This document shows positions 7,707-15,297 of a DNA stretch of 27,990 nt, one piece after another. The stretch covers positions 1 through 27,990 of the forward strand of contig DIUC01000008.1 in the NCBI GenBank assembly GCA_002435785.1. Reading direction: 5' to 3'. This stretch comes from Saprospiraceae bacterium UBA6168 (lineage in GTDB: Bacteria > Bacteroidota > Bacteroidia > Chitinophagales > Saprospiraceae). A program made the position numbers and the translations under genes. A model generated the notes under the pieces. It had not been told where the DNA came from. It was given only the letters and a program-made list of their open reading frames with translations, and searched no databases. Within the stretch, counting starts at the first letter, position 1, and every line of letters starts with the position of its first letter.

Positions 7707-8885
7707 TTACTTAACCGTTTTCAGGATTTTCTTGGCGATCGACATACGATGCACCTCGCTTGGACCTTCGTAGACACGCATGACACGGGCCTTTTGAGCC
7801 ATCAAATGCAGGGGGAGCTCTTTAGTGACACCCATTGCACCAAAGGTTTGCATCGCATTATCCAGGACTTCAGTGGCCAGCTCCGTTGCGTAAACCTTGA
7901 TCATCGAGGCTTCGGTGCGAATGTCCTGACCGAGGTCGAGTTTGCGTGCGGCGTCGCGCACCATTAAGCGACAGGCATGCATCTTGGTGACACCATCGGC
8001 TATCCACCATTGAATGGCTTGGCGATCTGAAAGAAGTGAACCAAAGGTGACGCGTTGTTTGGCATGCGAGCTCATCATTTCAAGCGCTCTGCGGCACATG
8101 CCAATACACCAGGCACCCATCTGCAGTCTGCGGATATTCAAGCGCAACTGCATGGGTGCAAAACCCTCGCCAATTGCGCCGAGCAAGTTTTCTGCCGGGA
8201 TGCGACAGTCTTCGAAGGCGATCTCATAGGTCCGATGGCCCGCCAGCATTGGAATTTCGCGCAAAACATTAAAACCAGGTGTGCCGCGGTCAACGATAAA
8301 CGCTGTAATGCCTTCGTGACGTTTACCTTGGCCGACGCGCGCCATGACAACCGTAAAGTCAGCGCTTTTCATACGGCTGACCCAGATTTTGCGACCATTA
8401 ATCACCCAGGAGTCGCCATCGCGCTCGGCACGTGTAATCATGCCAGATGGATCGCCACCCGCATTCGGTTCGGAAATGGCAATGCCTGATTTAGCCGTAC
8501 CAGCGGCATATGGTTCAAGGTATTTTATTTTCTGACTATCGGTAGCGGTCGCCATCAGCATATGCAGATTGGGTGAGTCTGGTGGAAATGAAAAAGGCGT
8601 GACCGTTCGTCCGATTTCCTCGTTTAATGCAACAAGAGTCACGCTTGAGAGACCTGCGCCGCCATATTCTTCGGGGGCGTCCAGTGCCCAGAGGCCGAGC
8701 TCTTTGCATTTCGCTAATAAAGGTGCCTCTTCCTCCTTGGTCAGGGCGAGATGCTGACCCTGGATTTCACGCTCTAGTACAGCAGATTCGAGCGGCATCA
8801 ACTCTTGGTCGACAAACTTCGCAACCAAATCCTGAATCATCACCTCATCGCTGTCGAGGCCATCGGTACACGCTTGCAGATCCAT
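7707..8885 (-). CDS. Acyl-CoA dehydrogenase
   Basis: A 392-residue flavoenzyme of the acyl-CoA dehydrogenase family. Visible blocks are GIAISEPNAGGDPSGM and DSWVINGRKIWVSRM (FAD/substrate-binding middle domain), RVTFGSLLSDRQAIQW in the C-terminal helical domain, ATEVLDNAMQTFGAMGVTKELPL, and VYEGPSEVHR carrying the glutamate at the usual catalytic-base position (residue 373). It should introduce a trans-2 double bond into the acyl-CoA made by the adjacent CoA-transferase and pass electrons to ETF. Start choice: a TTG four codons upstream (8897) is in frame, but GGAG at 8892-8895 sits 6 bases before the ATG at 8885, which is therefore preferred. Confidence 0.9.
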   Translation of the reverse strand: MDLQACTDGLDSDEVMIQDLVAKFVDQELMPLESAVLEREIQGQHLALTKEEEAPLLAKCKELGLWALDAPEEYGGAGLSSVTLVALNEEIGRTVTPFSFPPDSPNLHMLMATATDSQKIKYLEPYAAGTAKSGIAISEPNAGGDPSGMITRAERDGDSWVINGRKIWVSRMKSADFTVVMARVGQGKRHEGITAFIVDRGTPGFNVLREIPMLAGHRTYEIAFEDCRIPAENLLGAIGEGFAPMQLRLNIRRLQMGAWCIGMCRRALEMMSSHAKQRVTFGSLLSDRQAIQWWIADGVTKMHACRLMVRDAARKLDLGQDIRTEASMIKVYATELATEVLDNAMQTFGAMGVTKELPLHLMAQKARVMRVYEGPSEVHRMSIAKKILKTVK

Positions 8886-8929
8886 CTGATTCTCCAATAA
8901 TTAATCTGAATACAAAACTAAATTGGTGC

Positions 8930-9718
8930 TTAACGTCCGTTGAATACGGCGGGACGCTTATCTTTAAATGCTGTCACGGCCTCTTTGTGATCCTCAGTCG
9001 AGTACATTGCCGCCATGTGCGACGAGGCCATTTCGAGGTGTGTACGCAGATCCATGGACATACTTTGTTTGGAGGCGCGTTTCATCATCCGCACAGCGAG
9101 TTGTGGTTGTGCAGAGATTTGTGATGCCATCTCGTAGGTTGCTGGCATGAGTTGATCATCGTCGACCACTGTGTTGACAATACCCAGGCTCAAGGCTTCA
9201 GCTGAATCGACAAAGCGGGCGGTCCAAAATAGTTCGAGCGCTTTAGACATGCCAACAATACGCGGCAAATACCAAGTGCCGCCATCACCAGCAAATAGAC
9301 CCACCTTGACATATGTTTCCGCAAAGCGCGCGCTCCTTGCAGCGATACGAATATCACCCATCAGCGCCATATCCATCCCAGCGCCAGTAGCGACACCGTT
9401 GACGGCCACAAGAACTGGCTTGTCAATGCTCTCAAGAGTAAGAGGGATTTGGTGAACATGATCAGATAGAAAGAGCTTTCGGCTGTATGCACTATCCTCT
9501 TTGCGATTGTGCATATTGCCGACATCGCCGCCTGAGCAAAAGCCTTTTCCGGTTCCTGTCACAACGATTACGTGCACATCCTCGCGCGATGCAGACTCGC
9601 GCAGCGCGAGCGCCCAAGCCTCGAGCATTTCAGCAGTAAAGGCATTGTATTTGTCTGGACGATTCAAACGAATCGTGGCGATTTTTTCATGGACATCGAA
9701 AACAATCTGATCAGTCAT
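8930..9718 (-). CDS. Enoyl-CoA hydratase/isomerase (crotonase) family protein
   Basis: The 262-residue protein has the crotonase fold signatures: the first oxyanion-hole loop GKGFCSGGDVGNM (about 58-69) and NGVATGAGMDMALMGDIRIA (about 107-126). The two glutamates of true enoyl-CoA hydratase are not conserved: the first is Asp116 and the second is Tyr136. An Asp145 occurs in GLFAGDGGT, as in several isomerase-type members such as PaaG relatives. It may therefore be an isomerase or another crotonase activity rather than a hydratase. It is the promoter-proximal gene of the leftward operon and is divergent from the IclR regulator 99 bases away. The next gene begins 44 bases downstream. Confidence 0.87.
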   Translation of the reverse strand: MTDQIVFDVHEKIATIRLNRPDKYNAFTAEMLEAWALALRESASREDVHVIVVTGTGKGFCSGGDVGNMHNRKEDSAYSRKLFLSDHVHQIPLTLESIDKPVLVAVNGVATGAGMDMALMGDIRIAARSARFAETYVKVGLFAGDGGTWYLPRIVGMSKALELFWTARFVDSAEALSLGIVNTVVDDDQLMPATYEMASQISAQPQLAVRMMKRASKQSMSMDLRTHLEMASSHMAAMYSTEDHKEAVTAFKDKRPAVFNGR

Positions 9719-9767
9719 CGGGCACGCCTAAAGTCTAAGAAATGGTTAAGTACGACCGTTATGACCT

Positions 9768-9795
9768 ATCATATCAAAAATAGAATGTTTGTCTG
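9768..9795 (-). promoter_or_regulatory. Candidate promoter of the leftward acyl-CoA operon
   Basis: In the 99-base gap between the crotonase-family gene and the IclR gene, the minus strand reads CAGACA (complement of 9790-9795), a 16-base spacer, then TATGAT (complement of 9768-9773). The -10 match is good and the -35 moderate. The same gap must hold the IclR promoter and operator; no clean palindrome was found, only loosely repeated GAATG and GTTTGTCTG elements at 9783-9804. Confidence 0.3.
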
Positions 9796-9817
9796 TTTTG
9801 AATGATGGGGTTGAAGT

Positions 9818-10573
9818 ATGGTCATTAAGAAAAAAGAACCAGGCGTGGCGGCCGTTAATCGGGCGCTCTCCATTCTGCTGGCATTTGATAAAAGTGTCGA
9901 GGGTATGACCCTTGCGGAAATCTCTGCTGCAACCGGCCTGTATCACAGCACGATCCTGCGTCTGTGCGAATCTCTCGAGCACGCTGGCTTTATCAATCGT
10001 CTCGATGATGGACGCTTTATGCTGGGTGCCACGCCGTTCTATCTTGGCATGCTTTACCAGGAAACATTTCGAATTTGGGATTACGCGGCACCCGTACTCA
10101 GAACGTTGGTAAGGGATACTAAAGAAACCGCGGCGATTTATATACGCGAAGGCAATGATCGGATTTGCCTTCACCGAATGGTCCAGCCAAGAGCCGTTCG
10201 AATGCACGTTAGAGAAGGTGAAAGAGTCGAGCTCGACAAAGGGGCCGCGGGCAAGGTATTGCTGGCATTTTCCGGTGAGCCAGGCGATCGTTTCGATATC
10301 ATTCGACAGAGCTACTACGCTGTCTCATTGTCTGAACGTGGTTCCGAGGCTGCGGCGATCGCTTGTCCGGTGTTTGGGCCCAAACAGAAGTTGATTTGTT
10401 CGATCTCGCTTGGCATGCCGGTTTTCCGTTTTGATCGAAAAGTATTCAAGGAATTTTTACCCTTGGTGATGAACGCAGCCGCTGCCGTTACCAAAAAATG
10501 TGGTGGTGATCCCGCAGTGTTTTCACCACCCTTTAAGCACATCTCTAAAATCAGTTTTATAACCAAAAAATAG
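9818..10573 (+). CDS. IclR-family transcriptional regulator
   Basis: The 251-residue protein has the IclR layout. A winged helix-turn-helix at about residues 10-72 contains GVAAVNRALSILLAF, MTLAEISAATGLYHSTILRL and LEHAGFINRLDDGRFMLG. The C-terminal effector-binding domain includes VRMHVREGERVELDKGAAGKVLLAF, the usual conserved core. IclR proteins bind small aromatic or aliphatic acids and control the adjacent catabolic operon. Divergent placement in front of the six-gene acyl-CoA operon makes that operon its likely target. The ATG is preceded by GGGG at 9807-9810 with a 7-base gap. The gene ends 15 bases from the convergent Bug-receptor gene without an evident terminator. Confidence 0.9.
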   Translation: MVIKKKEPGVAAVNRALSILLAFDKSVEGMTLAEISAATGLYHSTILRLCESLEHAGFINRLDDGRFMLGATPFYLGMLYQETFRIWDYAAPVLRTLVRDTKETAAIYIREGNDRICLHRMVQPRAVRMHVREGERVELDKGAAGKVLLAFSGEPGDRFDIIRQSYYAVSLSERGSEAAAIACPVFGPKQKLICSISLGMPVFRFDRKVFKEFLPLVMNAAAAVTKKCGGDPAVFSPPFKHISKISFITKK

Positions 10574-10588
10574 AGTGCATCGTTCGTT

Positions 10589-11563
10589 TTAATCCGTTAG
10601 CTTGATATTTCGTTCCTTGGCCACTTTTTGCCATTTATCAAGCTCCTGATTCATATACTGACCAAAGTCCTTGGCTGACATCGTGTAGGGTGTCGCAGCT
10701 TCTTTAGAAAATATCTCTTTCATTTTCGGTGACTGGGCCACTTCGCTGATGGCTTTGTTGAGCCGATCGACAATTGGCTGCGGCGTATTGGCGGGTGCGA
10801 GGAACCCCCACCAGACATCCACTGAGTAGCCCGGGATGGCTTGAGCCATAGAGGGGAGCTCAGGGTAAAAGGGAGAGGGCGTTGAGGTCGTGACAGCAAT
10901 GGGTCGAATTTGATTGGCGCGCAAGGCGCCACCGACAGAAGCGGGGGTGGCGATCAGTGCCTCAACGCGGCCGCCCACCATGTCTGTGAGAGCCGGCGAA
11001 ATTCCTTTATAGGGAATGTGAGTCATTTGAATCCCGGCCATCGAGTTCATGAGCTCTGTACTCAGGTGCGCGATTGATCCAATCCCTGCGGTGGCGTAAT
11101 TCACTTGTTGAGATCCTGCGGAGCGAACCAGTTCTTCAGTTGTTTTGTAGGGGGTATGGTTGGCCACAACGAGCAGCAACGCCCCTTGAGCAACCATCGC
11201 CACTGGTGTGAATGAAGTGCGGTGATTGAAAGGCAGATTAGTGTCAACGGCCGCACGGGTGACAAATGAGTTGGAACTAAAAAGCAAGGTGCCGCCATTT
11301 GGCTTGGCGCGCGCAACTTCGGCTGCACCGACTACTCCGCCCGCGCCAGGTTTGTTGTCTACGATAACGTTGACACCCAACTTGGCGCTAAGCTGTTCAC
11401 TAAACGCCCGTGCAAAAATGTCGTTGCTGCCGCCCGTCGTAAAAGGAACGACGATTTTGATGGTGGATGGCAGTGCCGCTTCAGTGGCTATCGAAGCCGT
11501 GCCCAGCGCAGTCAGCATCAAGGCAAAGCTTGACTGCGCCAGTCGAATAAACGTTTTTTTCAT
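10589..11563 (-). CDS. Bug/TctC-family periplasmic solute receptor
   Basis: A 324-residue Bug-family receptor with a signal peptide (about residues 1-29) and the expected blocks IKIVVPFTTGGSNDIFARAF, VIVDNKPGAGGVVGAAEVA, NYATAGIGSIAHLSTELM and VDVWWGFLAPANTPQPIV. It is distinct in sequence from the other two receptors in the window, so it is not a recent duplicate. A 75-base gap containing an inverted repeat (11580-11596) separates it from the preceding receptor gene, so it may have its own promoter or be the last gene of the flavin monooxygenase operon. AGGGGAC precedes the ATG. The ligand is unknown. Confidence 0.88.
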   Translation of the reverse strand: MKKTFIRLAQSSFALMLTALGTASIATEAALPSTIKIVVPFTTGGSNDIFARAFSEQLSAKLGVNVIVDNKPGAGGVVGAAEVARAKPNGGTLLFSSNSFVTRAAVDTNLPFNHRTSFTPVAMVAQGALLLVVANHTPYKTTEELVRSAGSQQVNYATAGIGSIAHLSTELMNSMAGIQMTHIPYKGISPALTDMVGGRVEALIATPASVGGALRANQIRPIAVTTSTPSPFYPELPSMAQAIPGYSVDVWWGFLAPANTPQPIVDRLNKAISEVAQSPKMKEIFSKEAATPYTMSAKDFGQYMNQELDKWQKVAKERNIKLTD

Positions 11564-11579
11564 TATTGTCCCCTCATTT

Positions 11580-11596
11580 ATAGACGATATGTCTAT
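11580..11596. promoter_or_regulatory. Perfect inverted repeat ATAGAC-N5-GTCTAT
   Basis: A 17-base dyad with 6-bp arms lies 17 bases upstream of a Bug-receptor start codon, in the only sizeable gap of this leftward gene group. The arm length, 5-base spacer and absence of a T-run fit a dimeric regulator's operator better than a terminator. Which regulator binds it cannot be told. Confidence 0.4.
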
Positions 11597-11638
11597 TTGT
11601 GATTATGCAGTATTTTTTAGCTGAGGAGACAATCTTGA

Positions 11639-12622
11639 TTACTGTGCTTTAATCCCTGCCGACTGGATGACGTCACCCCACTTCTCTAACTCTGCACTTA
11701 AATGGCTCGCTAATTGCTTGGAGCTTCCTCCAAGAGGTGTGGCACCGATGGCAGCGAGTTTTTTTAGAAATTCAGGATCTTTTAAAACCTGATTGATCTC
11801 GCTGTTCATCTTTTCGACAATTGCAGTGGGTGTGCCTTTTGGGGCTAATACGGCAAACCAGGTCGAAGACTGCAACTTTGGGAAGCCAAGCTCCTTAGTC
11901 GTGGGAACATCCGGTAAGGCTGGTGAACGTGTGTCAGACAAAATAGCCAATGCCTTGACCTTGCCCGCTTTGACTTGCCCTGCAATGCCAGGCACCAACT
12001 GGAACATTAACTGAATGTCATTGGCAATCATGTTGGTCGTTGCTGTGCCAGGTGCGTTATATGGGATGTGCACCATTTTTGCGCCGGTCTGACTCATAAA
12101 CAGTTCACCTGCCAAGTGCATCGAACTACCGATCCCTGTTGAGCCAAAATTCAGCTTGCCGGGATTGCTTTTGGCGAAATCAACGAATTCTTTTAGCGTA
12201 TTGACGGGTTGACCATTATTCACAACAAGAATATTTGGCACATCACAGATTAGCGCAACGGGTTCAAAATCTTTTTGTGAATCAAAACCAGGCGTAGTGT
12301 AGAGCTTGGGGCTCACAGCGAGCGTACCCGCCCAAGAGAAAAGAAAGCGGTAACCATCGGGGGCGTATTTCGCAACAGCGGCCGCACCAATGTTGCCATT
12401 GGCGCCTGGTTTGTTTTCGATGATAACGCTGGTCTTTAGTCGTGTGGCGAGTTGCTCGGCCAGCATCCGGGCGATCGTATCCCCTGTGCCGCCACCACCT
12501 GGAGCAGGTACTGTAATTTGAATGGGTTTGCCTGCCTCTGGCCATGTTTGAGCAGAGACAGAAGCGACAGCTGTGGTCGCAAAGAGCATGGCGGCAGATA
12601 TTCTTTTGATACAGGATTGCAT
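11639..12622 (-). CDS. Bug/TctC-family periplasmic solute receptor
   Basis: A 327-residue Bug-family receptor with signal peptide (cleavage probably after VSA in SVSAQTWPEAG). Family blocks are IQITVPAPGGGGTGDTIARM, VIIENKPGANGNIGAAAVA, NFGSTGIGSSMHLAGELF and STWFAVLAPKGTPTAIVE. It follows the AhpD-like gene after 19 bases, with a strong AGGAGATATCC ribosome-binding site, and is clearly part of the flavin monooxygenase operon. It is therefore the likely receptor for that operon's substrate. No TctA or TctB membrane component is present in the window. Confidence 0.9.
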   Translation of the reverse strand: MQSCIKRISAAMLFATTAVASVSAQTWPEAGKPIQITVPAPGGGGTGDTIARMLAEQLATRLKTSVIIENKPGANGNIGAAAVAKYAPDGYRFLFSWAGTLAVSPKLYTTPGFDSQKDFEPVALICDVPNILVVNNGQPVNTLKEFVDFAKSNPGKLNFGSTGIGSSMHLAGELFMSQTGAKMVHIPYNAPGTATTNMIANDIQLMFQLVPGIAGQVKAGKVKALAILSDTRSPALPDVPTTKELGFPKLQSSTWFAVLAPKGTPTAIVEKMNSEINQVLKDPEFLKKLAAIGATPLGGSSKQLASHLSAELEKWGDVIQSAGIKAQ

Positions 12623-12641
12623 GGATATCTCCTGATGTATG

Positions 12642-13229
12642 TCAAGCGGATGGAAAAACAGGTTCGCCTAAGTTGAGCATCAAGCGATTCGCCCAAGCAA
12701 AGATGGCGACCGAATGAATCAGGTCGAGAATTTCAGCTTCGGAGAGGCCGACGTCTTTTAGTGCCTGAATGCTTTGGGCGGAGATATTGTCCGGACGCTC
12801 AGTCAGTTCGATGCTGAATTGAACAATCGCTTTTTCACGCGCAGTCGTACCTGCAGTACGTGGCTCTTCAAATACTTGTTTGATCGCGTCGGTGCGTTTG
12901 GCCAGTTGCTCAAATCGTTGAGCATGCACAGAAGCACAATATACGCAGCCATTGATGCGCGATACAACTGCGGTCGACAGTTCCCGCTCTGCGCGAGGCA
13001 TACCACCCGGAGCATACATAATGGCGTTAAAGGCGGCTGAGCGCTGACGCAGAATTTCTGGTTGGTGCGCCAGAAATAAATAGTAGTCGGACACTTTGGC
13101 CTTTGGATGACTTTCTTCGAGGATCTCGATTTGCTCTGGTGTGGCACCATCAATATTGACCACATCGAGCCAGGCTTTCCAGTCAAGCGTTTCGTTCGTA
13201 AAACCCTTGATGCGGATCACTTCGTTCAT
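12642..13229 (-). CDS. AhpD-like alkylhydroperoxidase-domain protein (Avi_7169-type)
   Basis: The 195-residue protein contains the AhpD/CMD-fold redox motif: Glu83, Cys95, Cys98 and His102 in NGCVYCASVHAQ, with the exact E-x11-C-x2-C-x3-H spacing of AhpD. This motif reduces peroxides through a Cys-Cys-His relay. The sequence and its pairing with the following CMD protein resemble the paired families known as Avi_7169/Avi_7170; this identification is from memory of the families. The gene overlaps the upstream CMD gene by ATGA (13226-13229), indicating translational coupling, and probably handles a reactive or peroxidic product of the flavin monooxygenase operon. Confidence 0.82.
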   Translation of the reverse strand: MNEVIRIKGFTNETLDWKAWLDVVNIDGATPEQIEILEESHPKAKVSDYYLFLAHQPEILRQRSAAFNAIMYAPGGMPRAERELSTAVVSRINGCVYCASVHAQRFEQLAKRTDAIKQVFEEPRTAGTTAREKAIVQFSIELTERPDNISAQSIQALKDVGLSEAEILDLIHSVAIFAWANRLMLNLGEPVFPSA

Positions 13230-13753
13230 GATTGCGCTCCGTATGCTTTCAGTGCTTTAAGACCTGCTGAGACACGTACCTGATAGGAAACAAACGCAAT
13301 CAGTTGTGCAAGCGCGGTAATTTGTGGCGTTGTTAATCCTGAGGCCTTGAGTGTGAGTAAGGCCTGCTTGTCCGCTTTGATGGGATCGGTAATGAGCGTA
13401 TGGGTAAATGATAGTATTTGTTTGAGGCGTGCATCTTGAAGCTGGTCGATCTTGCCTTGTGAGACGGATTCAATAATTGGGGCAGGGACGTTCATCGCGT
13501 GCAAACGCTGAACATATTCCTCGCGGAGCTCGGATGAGGGCGTGAGCGCACAAGCAAGCAAAGCGACTAGTAAGCGCTCGCTGGACGGCAATCCCTCGAT
13601 GGGGGCGCCGAGCAACAGATCCTCACTTGCCTGCGTGGCATCTACAACTTTTGCGCGTTGGTGGCGGGTGTCAAATGCAAGGGAGCCTGGCTTGAGCCCA
13701 AGAATTCGATCCAGTGTGTCTGTCTGTGCGGCATAAAAGGGCGGAGTCGTCAT
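13226..13753 (-). CDS. Cysteine-less CMD-domain protein (Avi_7170-type)
   Basis: A 175-residue alpha-helical protein related to carboxymuconolactone decarboxylase/AhpD proteins. The segment SSERLLVALLACALTPSSELREEYVQRL aligns with the AhpD active-site helix, but the two positions equivalent to the CXXC cysteines are Thr71 and Ser74, so it cannot do the disulphide chemistry of its partner. It may be a structural or regulatory partner in a heteromer. Start: the ATG at 13753 overlaps the flavoprotein stop as ATGA (13750-13753) and is preferred over the in-frame extension to 13792. It in turn overlaps the next gene by ATGA. Confidence 0.8.
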   Translation of the reverse strand: MTTPPFYAAQTDTLDRILGLKPGSLAFDTRHQRAKVVDATQASEDLLLGAPIEGLPSSERLLVALLACALTPSSELREEYVQRLHAMNVPAPIIESVSQGKIDQLQDARLKQILSFTHTLITDPIKADKQALLTLKASGLTTPQITALAQLIAFVSYQVRVSAGLKALKAYGAQS

Positions 13754-15207
13754 GCATCTTCCTTCATGGTTAAAGGTGGTGCCGGTGACCATTCGTCACC
13801 CAAAATTTCGGGTTCGGCAAAATTTTTGATATTTTCAAAGTGCTGCTCGACATCTTCCCGATAAAAAAGACTTGCCAAGCCCTGGGCGAGTTTTTTAGCG
13901 CCATCGCTGATGGCAGGGATATCGCCGGAAACCGTTCCATGCGAGAGCGCAGCCGGGTAGCAAAAAACATGGATACGATCAAGGCCCCGCTTACTGCCCG
14001 GCTGTTTTTCCTGTAACTCAAAGTTCGGGCCAAGATCCGGTGAATCCGACAACTCTCGGTCTTCTTGGCCGGAAGGCTGTGCAAAGCGATCACCCCAGGC
14101 ACGAATATGCGGCGCGAGGGCTGCGTATTCAGGTCGAGCGAGCCAGTCAATTTTGAAGCCCGTTGCGAAGATCACAAAATCCAGTTCAAACACGCCCTTT
14201 GGTGTTTCAAGACTGATAGTTTGATTCGCCTTGACACTCACTTTTTCGATGGGGCACCCGATATTGAATCTGGCGTTTTCGTACCTGGAGACGCGCAATG
14301 TGCTGCCGCGTGGTGGAGGCACTTGCTGAGTATTAATATAGTGACGGATCCGCCATTTCCATTCATCGGGCAAATCAGAGTGCCCATGTGTCAGGCCGGG
14401 GTTGCCGGCACCTTTGCCCTTGTTCACTCTCGGAATGTCAGCGCGCCTGATCAACATGTCCACGCTCATCGCACCACACTCCAAGGCGGTGGCCGCGCTA
14501 TCCATCGCGGATGCCCCGGCGCCAATCACCCCGACACGTTTACCCTTGAGCGTCTGGTAGTCCAACGCGTCAGAAGAGTGAGCACGTAAGTGCGCTGGGA
14601 TTTGGCAGGCGAAATCAGGCAAGGACGGTCCTCCCAGCCCATCTCGACCTGAGGCGATGACCACTCTGCGTGCCAAGAGTGTTTGGACACCAGACGGCGC
14701 TTGGACCACAAGCTCCACCAATTGATCTGAGCGTGGCGTGATATTCAAAATGTGATGTTCATTCCGAATATCGAGTACGTTGACTTTGCGATACCAGCGT
14801 AAATAGTCCATCCATTGGATACGCGGAATTTTGTCGAGTACAGTCCAGGCCTCTTGACCATACTGAGCTTCGTACCAGGCGCGAAAAGTCAGCGCAGGCA
14901 GTCCGAGGGCGGGTCCTGTGAGTTGTTTTGGGGAACGCAGGGTTTCCATGCGAGCCGTCGTGACCCAAGGCCCTTCGAGTCCGGCAGGCGCACGATCAAA
15001 CAGTACGGGTTTCATACCAAGATGTGTGAGAGCTGTACCCACAGTCAAGCCTGCCATGCCTGCACCAATGACGGCGACTTCAATCGTGGGTAAGCCCGCA
15101 ATAGTCTTGCTGATGACCCATGGTTTTGCTGGCAGCTCCAGCCATGCCAAGTCTTGCTTAAGTCTGGCCTCAAGTGCCTCGAGGCCAGTAGGGTGGGGCG
15201 TTTGCAT
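13750..15207 (-). CDS. FAD/NAD(P)-binding flavoprotein monooxygenase-like
   Basis: The 485-residue protein has two Rossmann nucleotide-binding motifs: GAGMAG at 48-53 (FAD, following VAVI) and GAGASA at 229-234 (NADPH), plus the ATG-type motif FATGF before the C-terminal third. This order is that of flavin-containing and N-hydroxylating monooxygenases, which use NADPH and oxygen on amines, sulphides or ketones. The N-terminal 40 residues precede the FAD motif and may be an added helical segment. It is the first gene of a leftward operon and is translationally coupled to two CMD/AhpD proteins and a Bug receptor. An oxygenation step on an imported acid, with AhpD-type clean-up, is a reasonable but untested reading. 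Confidence 0.8.
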   Translation of the reverse strand: MQTPHPTGLEALEARLKQDLAWLELPAKPWVISKTIAGLPTIEVAVIGAGMAGLTVGTALTHLGMKPVLFDRAPAGLEGPWVTTARMETLRSPKQLTGPALGLPALTFRAWYEAQYGQEAWTVLDKIPRIQWMDYLRWYRKVNVLDIRNEHHILNITPRSDQLVELVVQAPSGVQTLLARRVVIASGRDGLGGPSLPDFACQIPAHLRAHSSDALDYQTLKGKRVGVIGAGASAMDSAATALECGAMSVDMLIRRADIPRVNKGKGAGNPGLTHGHSDLPDEWKWRIRHYINTQQVPPPRGSTLRVSRYENARFNIGCPIEKVSVKANQTISLETPKGVFELDFVIFATGFKIDWLARPEYAALAPHIRAWGDRFAQPSGQEDRELSDSPDLGPNFELQEKQPGSKRGLDRIHVFCYPAALSHGTVSGDIPAISDGAKKLAQGLASLFYREDVEQHFENIKNFAEPEILGDEWSPAPPLTMKEDA

Positions 15208-15240
15208 ACGTAAATTTACCGAGAAGGCATGTTGTTACTA

Positions 15241-15270
15241 ATTATGTCCACCCTCTCAATATAAAGGCAA
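15241..15270 (-). promoter_or_regulatory. Sigma70-type promoter of the flavoprotein operon
   Basis: On the minus strand TTGCCT (complement of 15265-15270) and CATAAT (complement of 15241-15246) are separated by 18 bases. The -10 matches consensus at 5 of 6 positions and the -35 at 4 of 6. The predicted start would give an untranslated leader of roughly 25-30 bases before the ATG at 15207. The flanking 90-base gap contains no other clear element. Confidence 0.5.
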
Positions 15271-15297
15271 ATCTTTCTTGTTTATAAGTAAATGGCC

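Noticed and set aside
8627..9124. 165-codon plus-strand frame bridging the acyl-CoA dehydrogenase and crotonase genes
   Set aside because: Both underlying minus-strand genes are well supported, and the bridging frame has low-complexity His/Arg-rich sequence without motifs.
14065..14589. 174-codon plus-strand frame opposite the flavoprotein gene
   Set aside because: It is fully antisense to a frame with two Rossmann motifs and has His/Cys/Arg-rich composition typical of shadow frames.
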